Positions 41,701 through 50,171 are shown, counted from the first letter of the stretch. The stretch: DNA of 58,188 nucleotides from Bacteroidota bacterium (GCA_013285685.1 JABDHD010000009.1:1-58188); one strand, 5' to 3'. Notes: generated by a model from the sequence alone, not told the origin. Numbers and translations: made by a program.

Positions 41701-43984
41701 TTAGCCCAGCCGTCCAGCTGAAGGTACTGCCGGGCGCCGTTGAACTGATGCTGTAATTAGCCGGATTGGCGGAACATATTTGCCAGGCAGCAGCGCTGGT
41801 GATGGTGTTTACAGGAAAAATATTGATAGTTACGCTTTGTTGCACATCCGCGCAAGGGCCCGAAAGGTTGGTTTTAACATCGAGTATAAGCGTTGCGCTG
41901 CCGGCGCTTATTTCGGCTGCGGTTGGCGTGTAAGTTGCAGTGAGCGAATTGGCCGGAGAAAAGCCGGTTGCGCCGTTGCCGCCAAGCCATTGAAACGAGG
42001 CGTATGTACCTGTAATGGTGCCTTTTAAATTTACCGTACTTCCGGGGCAGATACTAGTTGACGAAGGTGTGACCGTTAAAACCGGGACCTGCTGAAAAGT
42101 AAGGTTTTGCGATTTGGTTACCGTAGCGCATCTGTCCTGTACCGTAACACTCACTTTGTAGGCTGCATAACCTGTAAACGTTAATTGCGGATATTGGCTG
42201 TTAGCTGTTGTGCCGTTGGCGAAACTGTAAGGGCCGCCCGAAACCGACCAGGTGTAGGTATTTGCCTGGGGCTGTGCAACACCCGAAATCGATGTTTGTG
42301 TAGTACCACCGCTTGGGTCAAAGGTAAAAGTTTGGTTTGTTCCGCAGATGGTAACGTCGGGCGATAAACTTATTTGGGTAGGCGAATCAACAACTATTGT
42401 TTGCGGGGCCGCAGTGATGGTACCGCAGCTAATGGTTGTAATACCCAATGATATTTGGTAAACTCCGGCCGTAGCAAAAACAAATTGCGGCTGTGCACTG
42501 TTGGCGTTTGTCCCGTTCGCATAACTAACGTTGGCCGGACCGGATACTGCCCATTCGTATTTGTTCTGGGCATTGCAATTGGCATCGATAACTGATGAAT
42601 TGGTTGGCGTAACCGTAAGCGGCGCGCATCCGCCGGTAACGGGTAATGTAAACTTTGGTTGCGGCGGGTTTTGGATACAAATGGTTTTAGTAAGATCAGC
42701 AGGCGCACACGTTTGAGTAAGCGGGTTGTTAAAATGAAGCGTAACCGAATGAACGCCGGGAGTGGTAAAGGTATAATCGAAATTCTGAGTGAGGGTATAA
42801 CGTCTGCCCACGGTTATTCCATCAACTATCCAGTCATAACGCGCGTTCTGATTTTGGCATCCGAAAGCCCCGCTGTTTTGGTCCTGGCCCGGGTTTGATG
42901 TGTTAACAAAAGTTACCTGGGTGTTGGTACAAGCCGCAAGGGGCGCGTTAAACGTGTTGTCTGGTGGTGTAAACACGTTTGCATAACTGGTAACCGGGGT
43001 GCCTACCGTTGAATTGCCGCAATACACGCTGGACAAGAGGATATCAACTTCAAATGCGCTGGTTTGGCCATTCGGGTTGTTTCCGCATGACGACTCCTGG
43101 TAGGTATGGCTTATAGCAAAGTTACCGCTCACAATGTCGCAAAGTGTTAATACGGATGATTTTGAATCTCCCCATTTGATCGTATAGATCAGCCCCGGAA
43201 AATTATTTACTATTTTGGTATTGTCGACGCCATAGGTCAGGCTTCCGGCGCCGTTGTTACCCAAACAAATGGTACTGGGGCCATTTACCTCAAAACTGGT
43301 ATTTACCACGTTGTTGACGAGGAAATAGGAAGCCGTGCCTACAATGCCGTTGTTCACAGCCTTTACAAAAACGGTGTAATGTGCCGCTTTTGCTGTAAAG
43401 TTTGTTCCCGTTGCGGTCGGCGTAATAGTCCCTTCCGATTTTTGGCTTAATTCGTTAAAAAAAGAAGCGGTAACCGTCGATCCGGCTGTCGATTGATCGC
43501 TGAAGTTATAAGGCGTATTATTTGTACCGCTGCATGTCCCAAGCACTTCCGGATAAGTTGGGTTAATAGCAAGGTCTGAAGCAACTGCAGCGACAACAGC
43601 TGTACCCGCCACTATTGGAAATGGCGCCGAAATGGTACTGACTACAGTTGGATTGGAAGCGACAACTTTCACCACGTAACCTGTTCCCGCCACGGCGCCC
43701 GCAGGAATTTTGCCGTTTACAAAGGTTGTGTAAAAGTTTGAAAAACTACCGATAAGCGTCTGGGCCGCAAAGCTCCCCGACGAATTGGACAAATAAAGGT
43801 TATAAGTAGTTTTAGTAGTTACACACTGACCGCTAACTACAATCGGAACACTTATCGACGATCCGGGCGCATAGGGGCCGGGATCAACGTTTCCGATGGT
43901 AATTGTTTGGGCAAAAGCCTGCCCGAAAGCAAGTAATGTAAAAACAATCGAAAAAAATAACCTTTTAGTAGACTTTTTTACCAT
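38798..43984 (-). CDS. Giant PKD-repeat adhesin with type B type IX sorting domain
   Basis: The ATG at 43984 gives a signal peptide (KKSTKRLFFS, cleavage after FAQ); a GTG at 44002 would add six residues. The 1,728-residue protein has many Ig-like and PKD domains, seen by repeats such as YDWDFGDNSHATG, WLWDFGDKSQ and FLWEFGDG. The C-terminal ~90 residues (LFLPNAFEPDGGIT to the end) form the gliding-motility-type C-terminal domain, the type B signal for type IX export. It should be anchored or released at the cell surface as an adhesin. PorP/SprF follows 3 bp downstream. The ligand is unknown. Confidence 0.93.
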   Translation of the reverse strand: MVKKSTKRLFFSIVFTLLAFGQAFAQTITIGNVDPGPYAPGSSISVPIVVSGQCVTTKTTYNLYLSNSSGSFAAQTLIGSFSNFYTTFVNGKIPAGAVAGTGYVVKVVASNPTVVSTISAPFPIVAGTAVVAAVASDLAINPTYPEVLGTCSGTNNTPYNFSDQSTAGSTVTASFFNELSQKSEGTITPTATGTNFTAKAAHYTVFVKAVNNGIVGTASYFLVNNVVNTSFEVNGPSTICLGNNGAGSLTYGVDNTKIVNNFPGLIYTIKWGDSKSSVLTLCDIVSGNFAISHTYQESSCGNNPNGQTSAFEVDILLSSVYCGNSTVGTPVTSYANVFTPPDNTFNAPLAACTNTQVTFVNTSNPGQDQNSGAFGCQNQNARYDWIVDGITVGRRYTLTQNFDYTFTTPGVHSVTLHFNNPLTQTCAPADLTKTICIQNPPQPKFTLPVTGGCAPLTVTPTNSSVIDANCNAQNKYEWAVSGPANVSYANGTNANSAQPQFVFATAGVYQISLGITTISCGTITAAPQTIVVDSPTQISLSPDVTICGTNQTFTFDPSGGTTQTSISGVAQPQANTYTWSVSGGPYSFANGTTANSQYPQLTFTGYAAYKVSVTVQDRCATVTKSQNLTFQQVPVLTVTPSSTSICPGSTVNLKGTITGTYASFQWLGGNGATGFSPANSLTATYTPTAAEISAGSATLILDVKTNLSGPCADVQQSVTINIFPVNTITSAAAWQICSANPANYSISSTAPGSTFSWTAGLTSGVATGFKNGNGPAIADVLNNTTTNDAVVTYTITPQANGCPGVPFKVAVTVKPLPAVTATAVNALICSGNTATVNLNPTITGTTFTWTSTTTGSITGNSQQSAAISATAINDVLINNGLASATVKYAITPFNGACPGTPVVVTITVEPVPIISKAGADNEVCNLTSYTLSGNSPSPGTGLWTVSPAGPHFDDATKSNATAIGLVPGNAYTFTWTITPPAPCPSNSSSVNITDDAPSVGGTTSGSATVCSTGNGGTITLTGQVGSILRWESSTDNFATGPNLIPNNTTSLQYNNLPATTQYRAVVQNSVCSIQFSTVAVITVNQPAIQAIAGGNQNLCGSTAVTLQGNNPSPFTGVWTQTAGPAANISSPNSAQTPVTGLVPGNDYTFLWTIKGQPPCTDNSDSVKIHDANDVVTSFKADKTDGCGDLTVSLTNTSTVLAGVKFLWEFGDGVIDSTDVSPSHLFAARTDGKDTTYTISLFVVNNCNQRPPSTLTITVRPQTPVAYIAPSQITGCAPFTLSVQNLSPGNNKTYTYYLYDGSTLINSIVKTDKSQVTFPAITTVNTTQYTLYMVATGFCGNTGQSAIIPITTSPTNVVAQMFIENGANKGCAPLNATFINNSTGGDSYKYTIYDTNHNVIDIRQGGTAPLPYTFDTPGIFYVTITTVNSCTNLESQPSEVDVYTVPQPRFTADDTLGCKNLTVTFTNQTPDDPTIHATSLIYDWDFGDNSHATGFSPGPHTYFTKGSPFTVTLTATNPITNCINVISKNAYITVTPPPSAAFSENPDSVASIPDYSFSFIDQTTNGPVSWLWDFGDKSQGSTSEDPVHIFPDTGIYKVTLTTGNVSGCDSVISHYVRITGVPGQLFLPNAFEPDGGITELKTFMAKGSGIKEWHLQIFNNFSQLMWETSKLDDKGVPVEGWDGTFNGVRMPQGVYIWQASATFINGTEWKGNVIHNSLPKRVGTIHLIR

Positions 43985-44176
43985 TCTACACGCATTTAGC
44001 ACGCAGCCCCCAGCTAATCAATAATTTAGACCCTCTAAAGTAACAGAATAGCTTGACATAAAATAAAATTTCTGTGCTCTTTTTTTCATACATACGAATA
44101 CGTGGCTATTGTAGTTGTGCGACAGTTAGTTATTTCGCGCAAATGAAGCACGCCGGGCATTGCCCCGCGGCATAAA

Positions 44177-45415
44177 TTATCCAAAAAACAGGTACGAAAT
44201 AAATATTGCGGCAATGATCCCGGCAAGATCGGCGAAAAGACCTGCAGGTATAGCGTATCTTGATTTTTTGATGCCAACTGATCCGAAGTACAAAGCAACG
44301 ATATAAAAAGTAGTGTCAGAGGACCCGTTAAACACGCAGGCGAGGCGACCGGCAAAACTATCCGGTTTGAATGTTTGCATAACATTGATCATCATTCCTT
44401 TTGAACCCGAGCCGCTTAACGGTTTCAAATAAGCAACCGGCATCGCGTCCACAAACCGGGTATCCAAATTTAATTGCACGCAAATCCAGCGCAGGCCATC
44501 GTTCATATAACCAAGAGCACCGCAGGCACGAAAGACAGCTATGCCAACCAGCATTGCCACAAGATAGGGAATGATCTTGATCGATGTCTCAAAGCCCCTT
44601 TTGGCGCCGTCAATAAAAGCTTCAAATACGTTTATCTTTTTATAAAGCCCCCCGATGATGAACACTACGGGCACCAGGTATAAAAGCAGGTTGCTTACTA
44701 CTTTCGAAACCAGGCCTATCTGATCTTTGGTAAGATAATGCGTAAGGCACCATATCATCAGGGCGATAAAAAAAATAATTCCGCCAAGCCACATCACGAT
44801 TATCCTATCGAATATGTTGATCTTTTGTTTAACGGCCACCAATAACATCCCTGCAATTGCCGACACAAAAGTTGCGATAATGCAAGGTATCAGTACATCA
44901 GTAGGGTTTGCTGCATGAAGAATAGCCCGCTGGGCGATAATAGTAACAGGCAAAATCTGTAAACCCGAAGTGAGCAGTACCAGGTACATGATCTGCGCGT
45001 TTGAAGCAGTCTCTTTATCAGGGTTTAACTCCTGCATGCTGTCCATCGCCTTTAAACCAAGCGGTGTGGCGGCGTTATCGAGTCCCAGTAGGTTTGCTGA
45101 AAAGCTCATCAGCACCTGGCCGGTGGCCGGGTGATTTTTTGGAATTTCGGGAAACAGGCGGCTAAAAAAAGGCCCTACAATACGGGATAGGAAGTTAATA
45201 GCACCTGCTTTTTCGCCGATGTTCATGATGCCGAGCCACAGCGCCATATTGCCGGCAAGGGGCAGCGCGATATCCATCACAGATGACTTGGATGAATCGA
45301 ACATCCCATTTACCAGGTGCATAAATATCTCGGTATCACCAAAAAATATCAACCGGATAAGCGCGATGACGAATGCAATTAAAAAGAAAGCTATCCAGAT
45401 ATAATTAAGGGCCAT
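44177..45415 (-). CDS. Fused SpmA/SpmB nucleoside-recognition membrane protein
   Basis: A 412-residue inner-membrane protein with two tandem Gate (nucleoside-recognition) domains. The first half matches SpmA (ALPLAGNMALWLGIMNIGEK, FSANLLGLDNAATPLGLKAM). The second matches SpmB (KRGFETSIKIIPYLVAMLVG, PLSGSGSKGMM, GSSDTTFYIVALYFGSV). In Bacillus, spmA and spmB are separate genes for spore core dehydration. Here, in a non-sporulating phylum, they are one gene. The solute is unknown. It is monocistronic, followed by no evident partner. Confidence 0.92.
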   Translation of the reverse strand: MALNYIWIAFFLIAFVIALIRLIFFGDTEIFMHLVNGMFDSSKSSVMDIALPLAGNMALWLGIMNIGEKAGAINFLSRIVGPFFSRLFPEIPKNHPATGQVLMSFSANLLGLDNAATPLGLKAMDSMQELNPDKETASNAQIMYLVLLTSGLQILPVTIIAQRAILHAANPTDVLIPCIIATFVSAIAGMLLVAVKQKINIFDRIIVMWLGGIIFFIALMIWCLTHYLTKDQIGLVSKVVSNLLLYLVPVVFIIGGLYKKINVFEAFIDGAKRGFETSIKIIPYLVAMLVGIAVFRACGALGYMNDGLRWICVQLNLDTRFVDAMPVAYLKPLSGSGSKGMMINVMQTFKPDSFAGRLACVFNGSSDTTFYIVALYFGSVGIKKSRYAIPAGLFADLAGIIAAIFISYLFFG

Positions 45416-45470
45416 ATAGCAGATTTACGGCTTTGAAGATAAAGTTTTTTTAATTAAAGTTGTGGGGATT

Positions 45471-45545
45471 TGTAATGGTTGTAACGAGTTGTAACAAGTT
45501 GTAGAAGTTTTTGAGCGTTACAACCATTACAACTCGTTACAACCC
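45471..45545. repeat. TTGTAAC/GTTGTAATGG palindrome
   Basis: TTGTAATGGTTGTAACGAG on the left faces CATTACAACTCGTTACAAC on the right, with a short loop around TTTTTGAGCG. It lies between the divergent spmAB and DinB genes. Confidence 0.8.
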
Positions 45546-45567
45546 TTAAAACTCATTCCAACTAAAT

Positions 45568-46017
45568 ATGATAAAGGACACCATTAGCCAATTGAAAGAA
45601 GCCGTGCAGGAACTTGTATTTTGCGATCTTCAAAGTATTAACTGGACGCATAAACCATCCCCGGAAAAATGGTCGGCAAAAGAGATTTTGGGCCATTTGA
45701 TCGATAGCGCTCAAATCAATCTGCAGCGGTTCGTACGCTGTACTTATGAGGAGAATTTTAAACTGACCTACCAGCAGGACGAATGGGTAAAGGCTGGGCG
45801 CTACCAGTTTGCGGACACCCGGGACCTTATTGATTTGTGGGAGATGTTGAATGTGCAAATTGGATGGGTATTGAGCAATTATCCCCCAGACAGGCTGCAG
45901 GCGAAATGCGACAATAGCAAAACAGCTGTAAGCCTGCATACGGTTGAGTGGCTTGCCGAAGACTATGTCGCCCACATGAAACATCATTTAAAACAGATAT
46001 ATGGATCCAATAATTGA
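45568..46017 (+). CDS. DinB-family protein (first of pair)
   Basis: A 149-residue helical protein. The histidines expected in the family are seen near KEILGHLIDSAQINLQRF (His44) and at AHMKHHLKQIYG (His138/His139) near the end. The family has a metal-binding four-helix bundle; some members transfer thiol groups, most are unknown. Its end overlaps the start of the next DinB gene by 17 bp, and a third gene overlaps that one, so three proteins come from one message. The role is unknown. Confidence 0.85.
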   Translation: MIKDTISQLKEAVQELVFCDLQSINWTHKPSPEKWSAKEILGHLIDSAQINLQRFVRCTYEENFKLTYQQDEWVKAGRYQFADTRDLIDLWEMLNVQIGWVLSNYPPDRLQAKCDNSKTAVSLHTVEWLAEDYVAHMKHHLKQIYGSNN

Positions 46018-46456
46018 AACCTGGCAAATACATAACCGGATAAACCTTTACCTGCTCGAAAACATAGCAGAAGAAGCCCTGGCTGATCAGTCGGCATCAA
46101 AAGGGCGAACAGTGGGGCAGCAGTTTGCGCATATCCATAGCGTACGGCTGATGTGGCTTAAGGTGGCGGCGCCGCAATTGCTGGAGGGTTTGCCAAAAAT
46201 TGAAAAAGAAAATATTTCGAAGGCCTCTTTAAAGGAAGCATTGGAACTTAGCGAAAAAGCCATTTTCCAGCTGTTTGAAATAGCGGGTCCTGCTGGAAAA
46301 ATAAAGGGATTTAAACCACATGCTACGGCCTTCCTGGGTTACCTCATTTCGCATGAGTCGCACCACCGGGGCCAAATCATGCTCGCTTTAAAACAGTCGG
46401 GTCATATGGTCGATCAAAAAATTCAGTACGGCATATGGGAGTGGGGGACAAGGTAA
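46001..46456 (+). CDS. DinB-family protein (second of pair)
   Basis: A 151-residue protein with FAHIHSVRLMWL (His42, His44) and SHESHHRGQIMLALKQ (about 121-136), the DinB metal-binding histidines. It is only distantly similar to its neighbour, so the two are not a recent tandem duplication. The start ATG at 46001 overlaps the upstream stop by 17 bp. The stop overlaps the DUF3052-like gene by 22 bp. The substrate is unknown. Confidence 0.85.
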   Translation: MDPIIETWQIHNRINLYLLENIAEEALADQSASKGRTVGQQFAHIHSVRLMWLKVAAPQLLEGLPKIEKENISKASLKEALELSEKAIFQLFEIAGPAGKIKGFKPHATAFLGYLISHESHHRGQIMLALKQSGHMVDQKIQYGIWEWGTR

Positions 46457-46869
46457 ACGTTCAACCGGCAGGCTATTCAGGTACGCCACTGGCGAAAAAG
46501 CTGGGCATAAAACCCGGTTTTACAATAAGGCTGATCAACGCGCCGCCGCATTATTTCGAGCTTTTTACGGATTTACCCGGACAAATAAATTTACTTGTTG
46601 ATTCCCTGGTCGAGAAGGATTTCATCCACTTTTTTACAAAAAGCGAAGAGGAATACATCCGAATGCTGCCTGCGCTGAAAAACGAAATAAAAGCCAAGGG
46701 CATGATATGGGTATCCTGGCCAAAAAAAGCATCGAAAGTTGTAACAGACGTAACTGAAACCCTGGTACGGAACTATGCCATTAAAATTGGTTTGGTTGAC
46801 ATAAAAGTTTGCGCCGTGGATAAAACCTGGTCGGGATTGAAGCTGGTGATCCCGGTTAAGGACAGGTGA
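46435..46869 (+). CDS. DUF3052-like protein
   Basis: A 144-residue protein with the motif AGYSGTPLAKKLGIKPG at about 12-28, which I connect with the DUF3052 family, whose function is unknown. It has no signal peptide or membrane span. The ATG at 46435 lies inside the end of the second DinB gene. The three overlapping genes suggest one complex or pathway. The gene converges with the exported protein at 46896. Confidence 0.75.
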   Translation: MGVGDKVNVQPAGYSGTPLAKKLGIKPGFTIRLINAPPHYFELFTDLPGQINLLVDSLVEKDFIHFFTKSEEEYIRMLPALKNEIKAKGMIWVSWPKKASKVVTDVTETLVRNYAIKIGLVDIKVCAVDKTWSGLKLVIPVKDR

Positions 46870-46895
46870 TTTGGCTTCTACCCAATACCCGTGCA

Positions 46896-47372
46896 TTAAT
46901 CATACGCTGTGATATGTTTGTCCCCAACAATCTGCATATCATAATCTTTTTTGATCGGGTTATATGGTACGGTGTCATTGATCGTAATATAAATAGTCCC
47001 CAGGTCCTTTACAGAATACGACTGGATACCAGATGCCATGGTATCTTTATCAAGATATTGGGCAATTGACTCGCGTACAAGGTTATATTGATCTATTTCA
47101 TTGGTTTCCAGCTCGATAAATAATCTTTTCCCGTCCGATCGCATATTGATATTAACAAAGCTGCCGCGTTGGGTAGTCATTGTATATTCACGGTTTTTGT
47201 TTTTGTCATCCTGTTTGGCAATGACATAACCCTTGGCGGTTAAAAAGGTATCAGCACGCTGCAGGTTATTATGTAATAAATATTTGATGTCATCGTACGA
47301 AACCAGGCTTTTTTGACAAAATACGGTGATGGAACAAAAAGCGAAAAGCAGTGTAAAGACGATTTTTTTCAT
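46896..47372 (-). CDS. Exported hypothetical protein, 158 aa
   Basis: It begins with a signal peptide (MKKIVFTLLFAFCSITVFCQ, cleaved around residue 20). The mature ~138 residues are beta-rich and charged. I see no known domain. It lies on the minus strand, convergent with the DUF3052-like gene and divergent from osmC, with 73 bp before the latter. It may act in the periplasm or at the outer membrane. Confidence 0.65.
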   Translation of the reverse strand: MKKIVFTLLFAFCSITVFCQKSLVSYDDIKYLLHNNLQRADTFLTAKGYVIAKQDDKNKNREYTMTTQRGSFVNINMRSDGKRLFIELETNEIDQYNLVRESIAQYLDKDTMASGIQSYSVKDLGTIYITINDTVPYNPIKKDYDMQIVGDKHITAYD

Positions 47373-47445
47373 CGTTAGTAAATTTTACACCTAAGTTAAC
47401 TTTTCATTTTACAAAACCTTTACCTTCGTTTTTTATTATTCCAAA

Positions 47446-47871
47446 ATGTCTGAGATAAAACTTTCACGCGTGCACGGCGATTTCGGTTTTGAAGCAACCG
47501 ACGAAAAAGGTCATACCCTAAAAATGGACAGCAGCCCGGAGAGCGGCGGCCAAAACTACGGGTTCAGGCCTATGCAAACACTATTGGCGGGTTTGGCCGG
47601 ATGCTCGGCCATTGATGTTATCGCTATTTTAAAAAAACAGCGGCAGGAAGTGAAGGATTATAAAATGGTGATCAACGGCGAACGCGAAAAGGGCAAAGAG
47701 CCATCTCTTTGGCAGGATATCGAAGTGGAATTTCACTTGTACGGCGATATCGACGAAGACAAAGCGGCAAAAGCGGTAGAATTGGCGCTCGGAAAATACT
47801 GCTCGGTGGCCGCCACTTTAACAAAAGCGGGCGCAAGTATCGGCTCAAAGGTTTTTGTGCATCCTGCGTGA
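47446..47871 (+). CDS. OsmC/YhfA-family protein
   Basis: A 141-residue OsmC-like protein. The two conserved cysteines are present, Cys53 (LLAGLAGCSAIDV) and Cys119 (GKYCSVAATL). In OsmC/Ohr enzymes these reduce organic hydroperoxides; the YhfA subgroup's activity is less certain. A typical Arg precedes the first motif (FRPMQTLLAGLAGC). It is cytoplasmic and monocistronic, and divergent from the exported protein gene at 47372. Confidence 0.92.
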   Translation: MSEIKLSRVHGDFGFEATDEKGHTLKMDSSPESGGQNYGFRPMQTLLAGLAGCSAIDVIAILKKQRQEVKDYKMVINGEREKGKEPSLWQDIEVEFHLYGDIDEDKAAKAVELALGKYCSVAATLTKAGASIGSKVFVHPA

Positions 47872-47896
47872 TTCCAACCTTTACTGATGATTAATT

Positions 47897-48074
47897 TTAC
47901 CGCAAAGGCCACAAAGGTTTTCACAAAGGCCACAGAGAAAAATTGACAGGGTTACTCGCGCTGGCAAAAATTTAGCGTAAACTGAACAACAATAAATTGT
48001 TTTGACAGCTCATGAAGGGAAAAATCGATAGGCTTTGCGAACTTAGCGGAACCCTTTGCGGGCTTTGCGGTTAA
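47897..48074. repeat. Empty GCAAAG-word palindrome
   Basis: TTTTACCGCAAAGGCCACAA on the left is echoed on the right by the reverse complement of TTAACCGCAAAGCCCGCAAA, the same family as the GxxExxY unit. The 180-bp space between the arms' outer ends holds no gene. Together with flanking DNA this accounts for most of the 405-bp gap before the OmpA-type gene. Confidence 0.8.
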
Positions 48075-48276
48075 AAAGCAAGTATAAATAGCCTCGTTTT
48101 TCAGATTAATACCCCATTAATTTAATGAGCCTGCCCTTATTTTACCGGCGAAAATACCGGAGTTTAAATTATTAACTTTATTTTTAACTTAGTTAAATTA
48201 TTGCTGAAACCTATCGCAATAAACGCGTTGATTTTCAAGCAGTTTTTTTTGGAATTATTGGTTAAATCGAACCCGG

Positions 48277-49665
48277 ATGAATTTGAAACAAGGTTTACTC
48301 ATTTGCGGCATGCTATTTTGCTGCGGAACATCATCTGCGCAAATAACCGAATCGACGATCGATAGCGCAGGTTATGTAAAACCGTTTTCAAACAGCTCGT
48401 TCTACCGTACCTGGTCAATCGGCGTTCACGCGGGCCTGATGAGCACTTTTAATGTTTTCAGCTCCAATGATAAGCTTGATTTTACGCTGCCAAATATTCA
48501 ATACGGCTATGGGGGCTATATCAAAAAGCAGATATTACCTGCATTTGGCATTCAGGGCGATTTGCTGGTCGGCAAACTTAACGGCGACAATGCACAGCCA
48601 AATGCTGCCGGCATATCGCCTTATAAAAGTTTTTCAACACCGGTAAATTATGCGCTGAGCCTGAGCACCAACTTTACCCTGGCCAACATCAACTGGAAAT
48701 TTATGAAAAGCACGATGCAGCCCTACGTTACCTCTGGCGCCGGCATCATGAACTACACGCCTACGGTTACGACTGCATCAGGCGTGGTGCAAAATTTTAA
48801 ATCGGGCAATGACGTGCTGAATGAATTTTTCGTGCCGGTGGGAGTGGGGATAAAGTTCCTGGTCACTACAGGGATCAACCTTGATTTGGGTTACCAGGTG
48901 AACTTTGCTTATGCGGATAACCTGGACGGTTACAAGTTCGGTTCAAACAACGACAAGTATTCTTATGCACATGTCGGCCTTGAATTTGCTTTTGGCAAAA
49001 AGACAAAACCGCAACTGGCAGCTTATAATCCCGTTTCGTCCATGAGACATGAATATTTATCAGAAATTGGCCGTATAAACGGCAAAATGGCTGGTATGCA
49101 GGCGAGTGTCGATTCGCAGAAAATTGCGAACCTGGCACTTCAGCAACAGTTAAAAACCGCAAATGCCATCATCACCAGGCTAACGACAGACAGTGATGGC
49201 GACGGGGTGCCGGATTTCTTTGATAAATGCCCCAACACGCCTGCCGGCGCTAAAGTTGATGCGTCGGGCTGCCCGCTTCCGGCGGTTAAACCTGCTGAAA
49301 GTTTTACGATCACCGAGGAAGACAGAAGCGTTGTGTATGAAGCTGTTAAAAATCTTGAATTCAATTCAGGAAGTGCGGTGATCAGCGATAGCTCTTACCC
49401 AACCCTGGCAGCATTAGCAAAATTGCTGTCGACCAAAAAGTATCATCTTAAATTAGCCGGTTATACCGACGCAACCGGTTCGGCGGAACTTAACCTCCTG
49501 CTCTCAAAAGAAAGGGCTGAAGCAATAAAGATGCTTTTGGTTAGTAAAGGCGCCGATCCTGCGCTGATCGAAACTGCGGGATATGGAAAATCGAATCCAA
49601 TAGCCAGCAATAAAACTAAAGCCGGGCGTGCGCAGAACCGTCGTGTTGAGTTTACACTGTTTTGA
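48277..49665 (+). CDS. OmpA-family outer-membrane protein
   Basis: A 462-residue protein with a signal peptide (SSAQ, about residue 22), an N-terminal beta-barrel of about 230 residues, a thrombospondin type-3-like Ca2+ loop DSDGDGVPDFFDKCPNTP at about 305-322, and a C-terminal OmpA domain (350-462, peptidoglycan-binding) with LAGYTDATGSAELN and RAQNRRVEF. It links the outer membrane to peptidoglycan. It follows the empty palindrome and has no obvious promoter word. A hairpin terminator follows at 49676. Confidence 0.93.
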   Translation: MNLKQGLLICGMLFCCGTSSAQITESTIDSAGYVKPFSNSSFYRTWSIGVHAGLMSTFNVFSSNDKLDFTLPNIQYGYGGYIKKQILPAFGIQGDLLVGKLNGDNAQPNAAGISPYKSFSTPVNYALSLSTNFTLANINWKFMKSTMQPYVTSGAGIMNYTPTVTTASGVVQNFKSGNDVLNEFFVPVGVGIKFLVTTGINLDLGYQVNFAYADNLDGYKFGSNNDKYSYAHVGLEFAFGKKTKPQLAAYNPVSSMRHEYLSEIGRINGKMAGMQASVDSQKIANLALQQQLKTANAIITRLTTDSDGDGVPDFFDKCPNTPAGAKVDASGCPLPAVKPAESFTITEEDRSVVYEAVKNLEFNSGSAVISDSSYPTLAALAKLLSTKKYHLKLAGYTDATGSAELNLLLSKERAEAIKMLLVSKGADPALIETAGYGKSNPIASNKTKAGRAQNRRVEFTLF

Positions 49666-49675
49666 GGTTGGTTTT

Positions 49676-49753
49676 AGAGATTAGAGACTGGAGATTAGTG
49701 ATTGGTAATTGCGTGCAACGCGTTTACTTTCTGATCTCCAGTCTCTAATCTCT
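49676..49753. terminator. Long inverted repeat between convergent genes
   Basis: AGAGATTAGAGACTGGAGAT (49676-49695) and its exact reverse complement (49734-49753) form a perfect 20-bp stem with a 38-nt loop. It lies between the OmpA-like gene and the convergent SRPBCC gene. Confidence 0.75.
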
Positions 49754-50131
49754 ATCACTAAAAAATTCCGCCAGGGCGCCAAAATAACTATCATCCCATC
49801 CTTCTGAAATATCACTGTAGGCTTCGTCGGGAATATTGACATGTTTTAACTCCACCGAGGTACCGTTTGTGTCGGGGTGTAATTTTATTGTAACCAGCGA
49901 ATCCTCCGGCTGCCCGTCAAAATACCACTGCTGAACAATTTTTTTGTTTTCTTCAAACTCCAGGTTTTTACCGACAATGCTGCCATCCCACATCGAAAAC
50001 TCGGTACCGGCCTCAGCGCGCATTTCTGCAGGCTCGCCGGTCCAGAGTTCGATGGTAAGCGGGTTGGTCAAAGCGATATAAACCTCCTCCTGAGTGGCGG
50101 GCAGGCGATAATATTTTTTATATTCTTTCAC
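49745..50131 (-). CDS. SRPBCC/AHSA1-family protein
   Basis: A 128-residue START-like protein of the AHSA1 class, with characteristic openings LPATQEEVYIALTNP (10-24) and WTGEPAEM. The fold binds hydrophobic ligands or acts as a co-chaperone; the ligand is unknown. The start is GTG at 50131, which falls within the repeat word ACACGATTATA. Its last codons lie inside the inverted repeat at 49676-49753. It is cytoplasmic and monocistronic. Confidence 0.88.
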   Translation of the reverse strand: MKEYKKYYRLPATQEEVYIALTNPLTIELWTGEPAEMRAEAGTEFSMWDGSIVGKNLEFEENKKIVQQWYFDGQPEDSLVTIKLHPDTNGTSVELKHVNIPDEAYSDISEGWDDSYFGALAEFFSDRD

Positions 50132-50171
50132 ACGATTATAGAATTTTTAACACGATTATAGGATTTTTAAG
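50131..50171. repeat. ACACGATTATAGGATTTTT words at the SRPBCC gene start
   Basis: Two tandem copies (ACACGATTATAGAATTTTTA, ACACGATTATAGGATTTTT) sit directly upstream of the minus-strand gene and supply its GTG. The words resemble those at 9701 and 16007. Confidence 0.5.
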
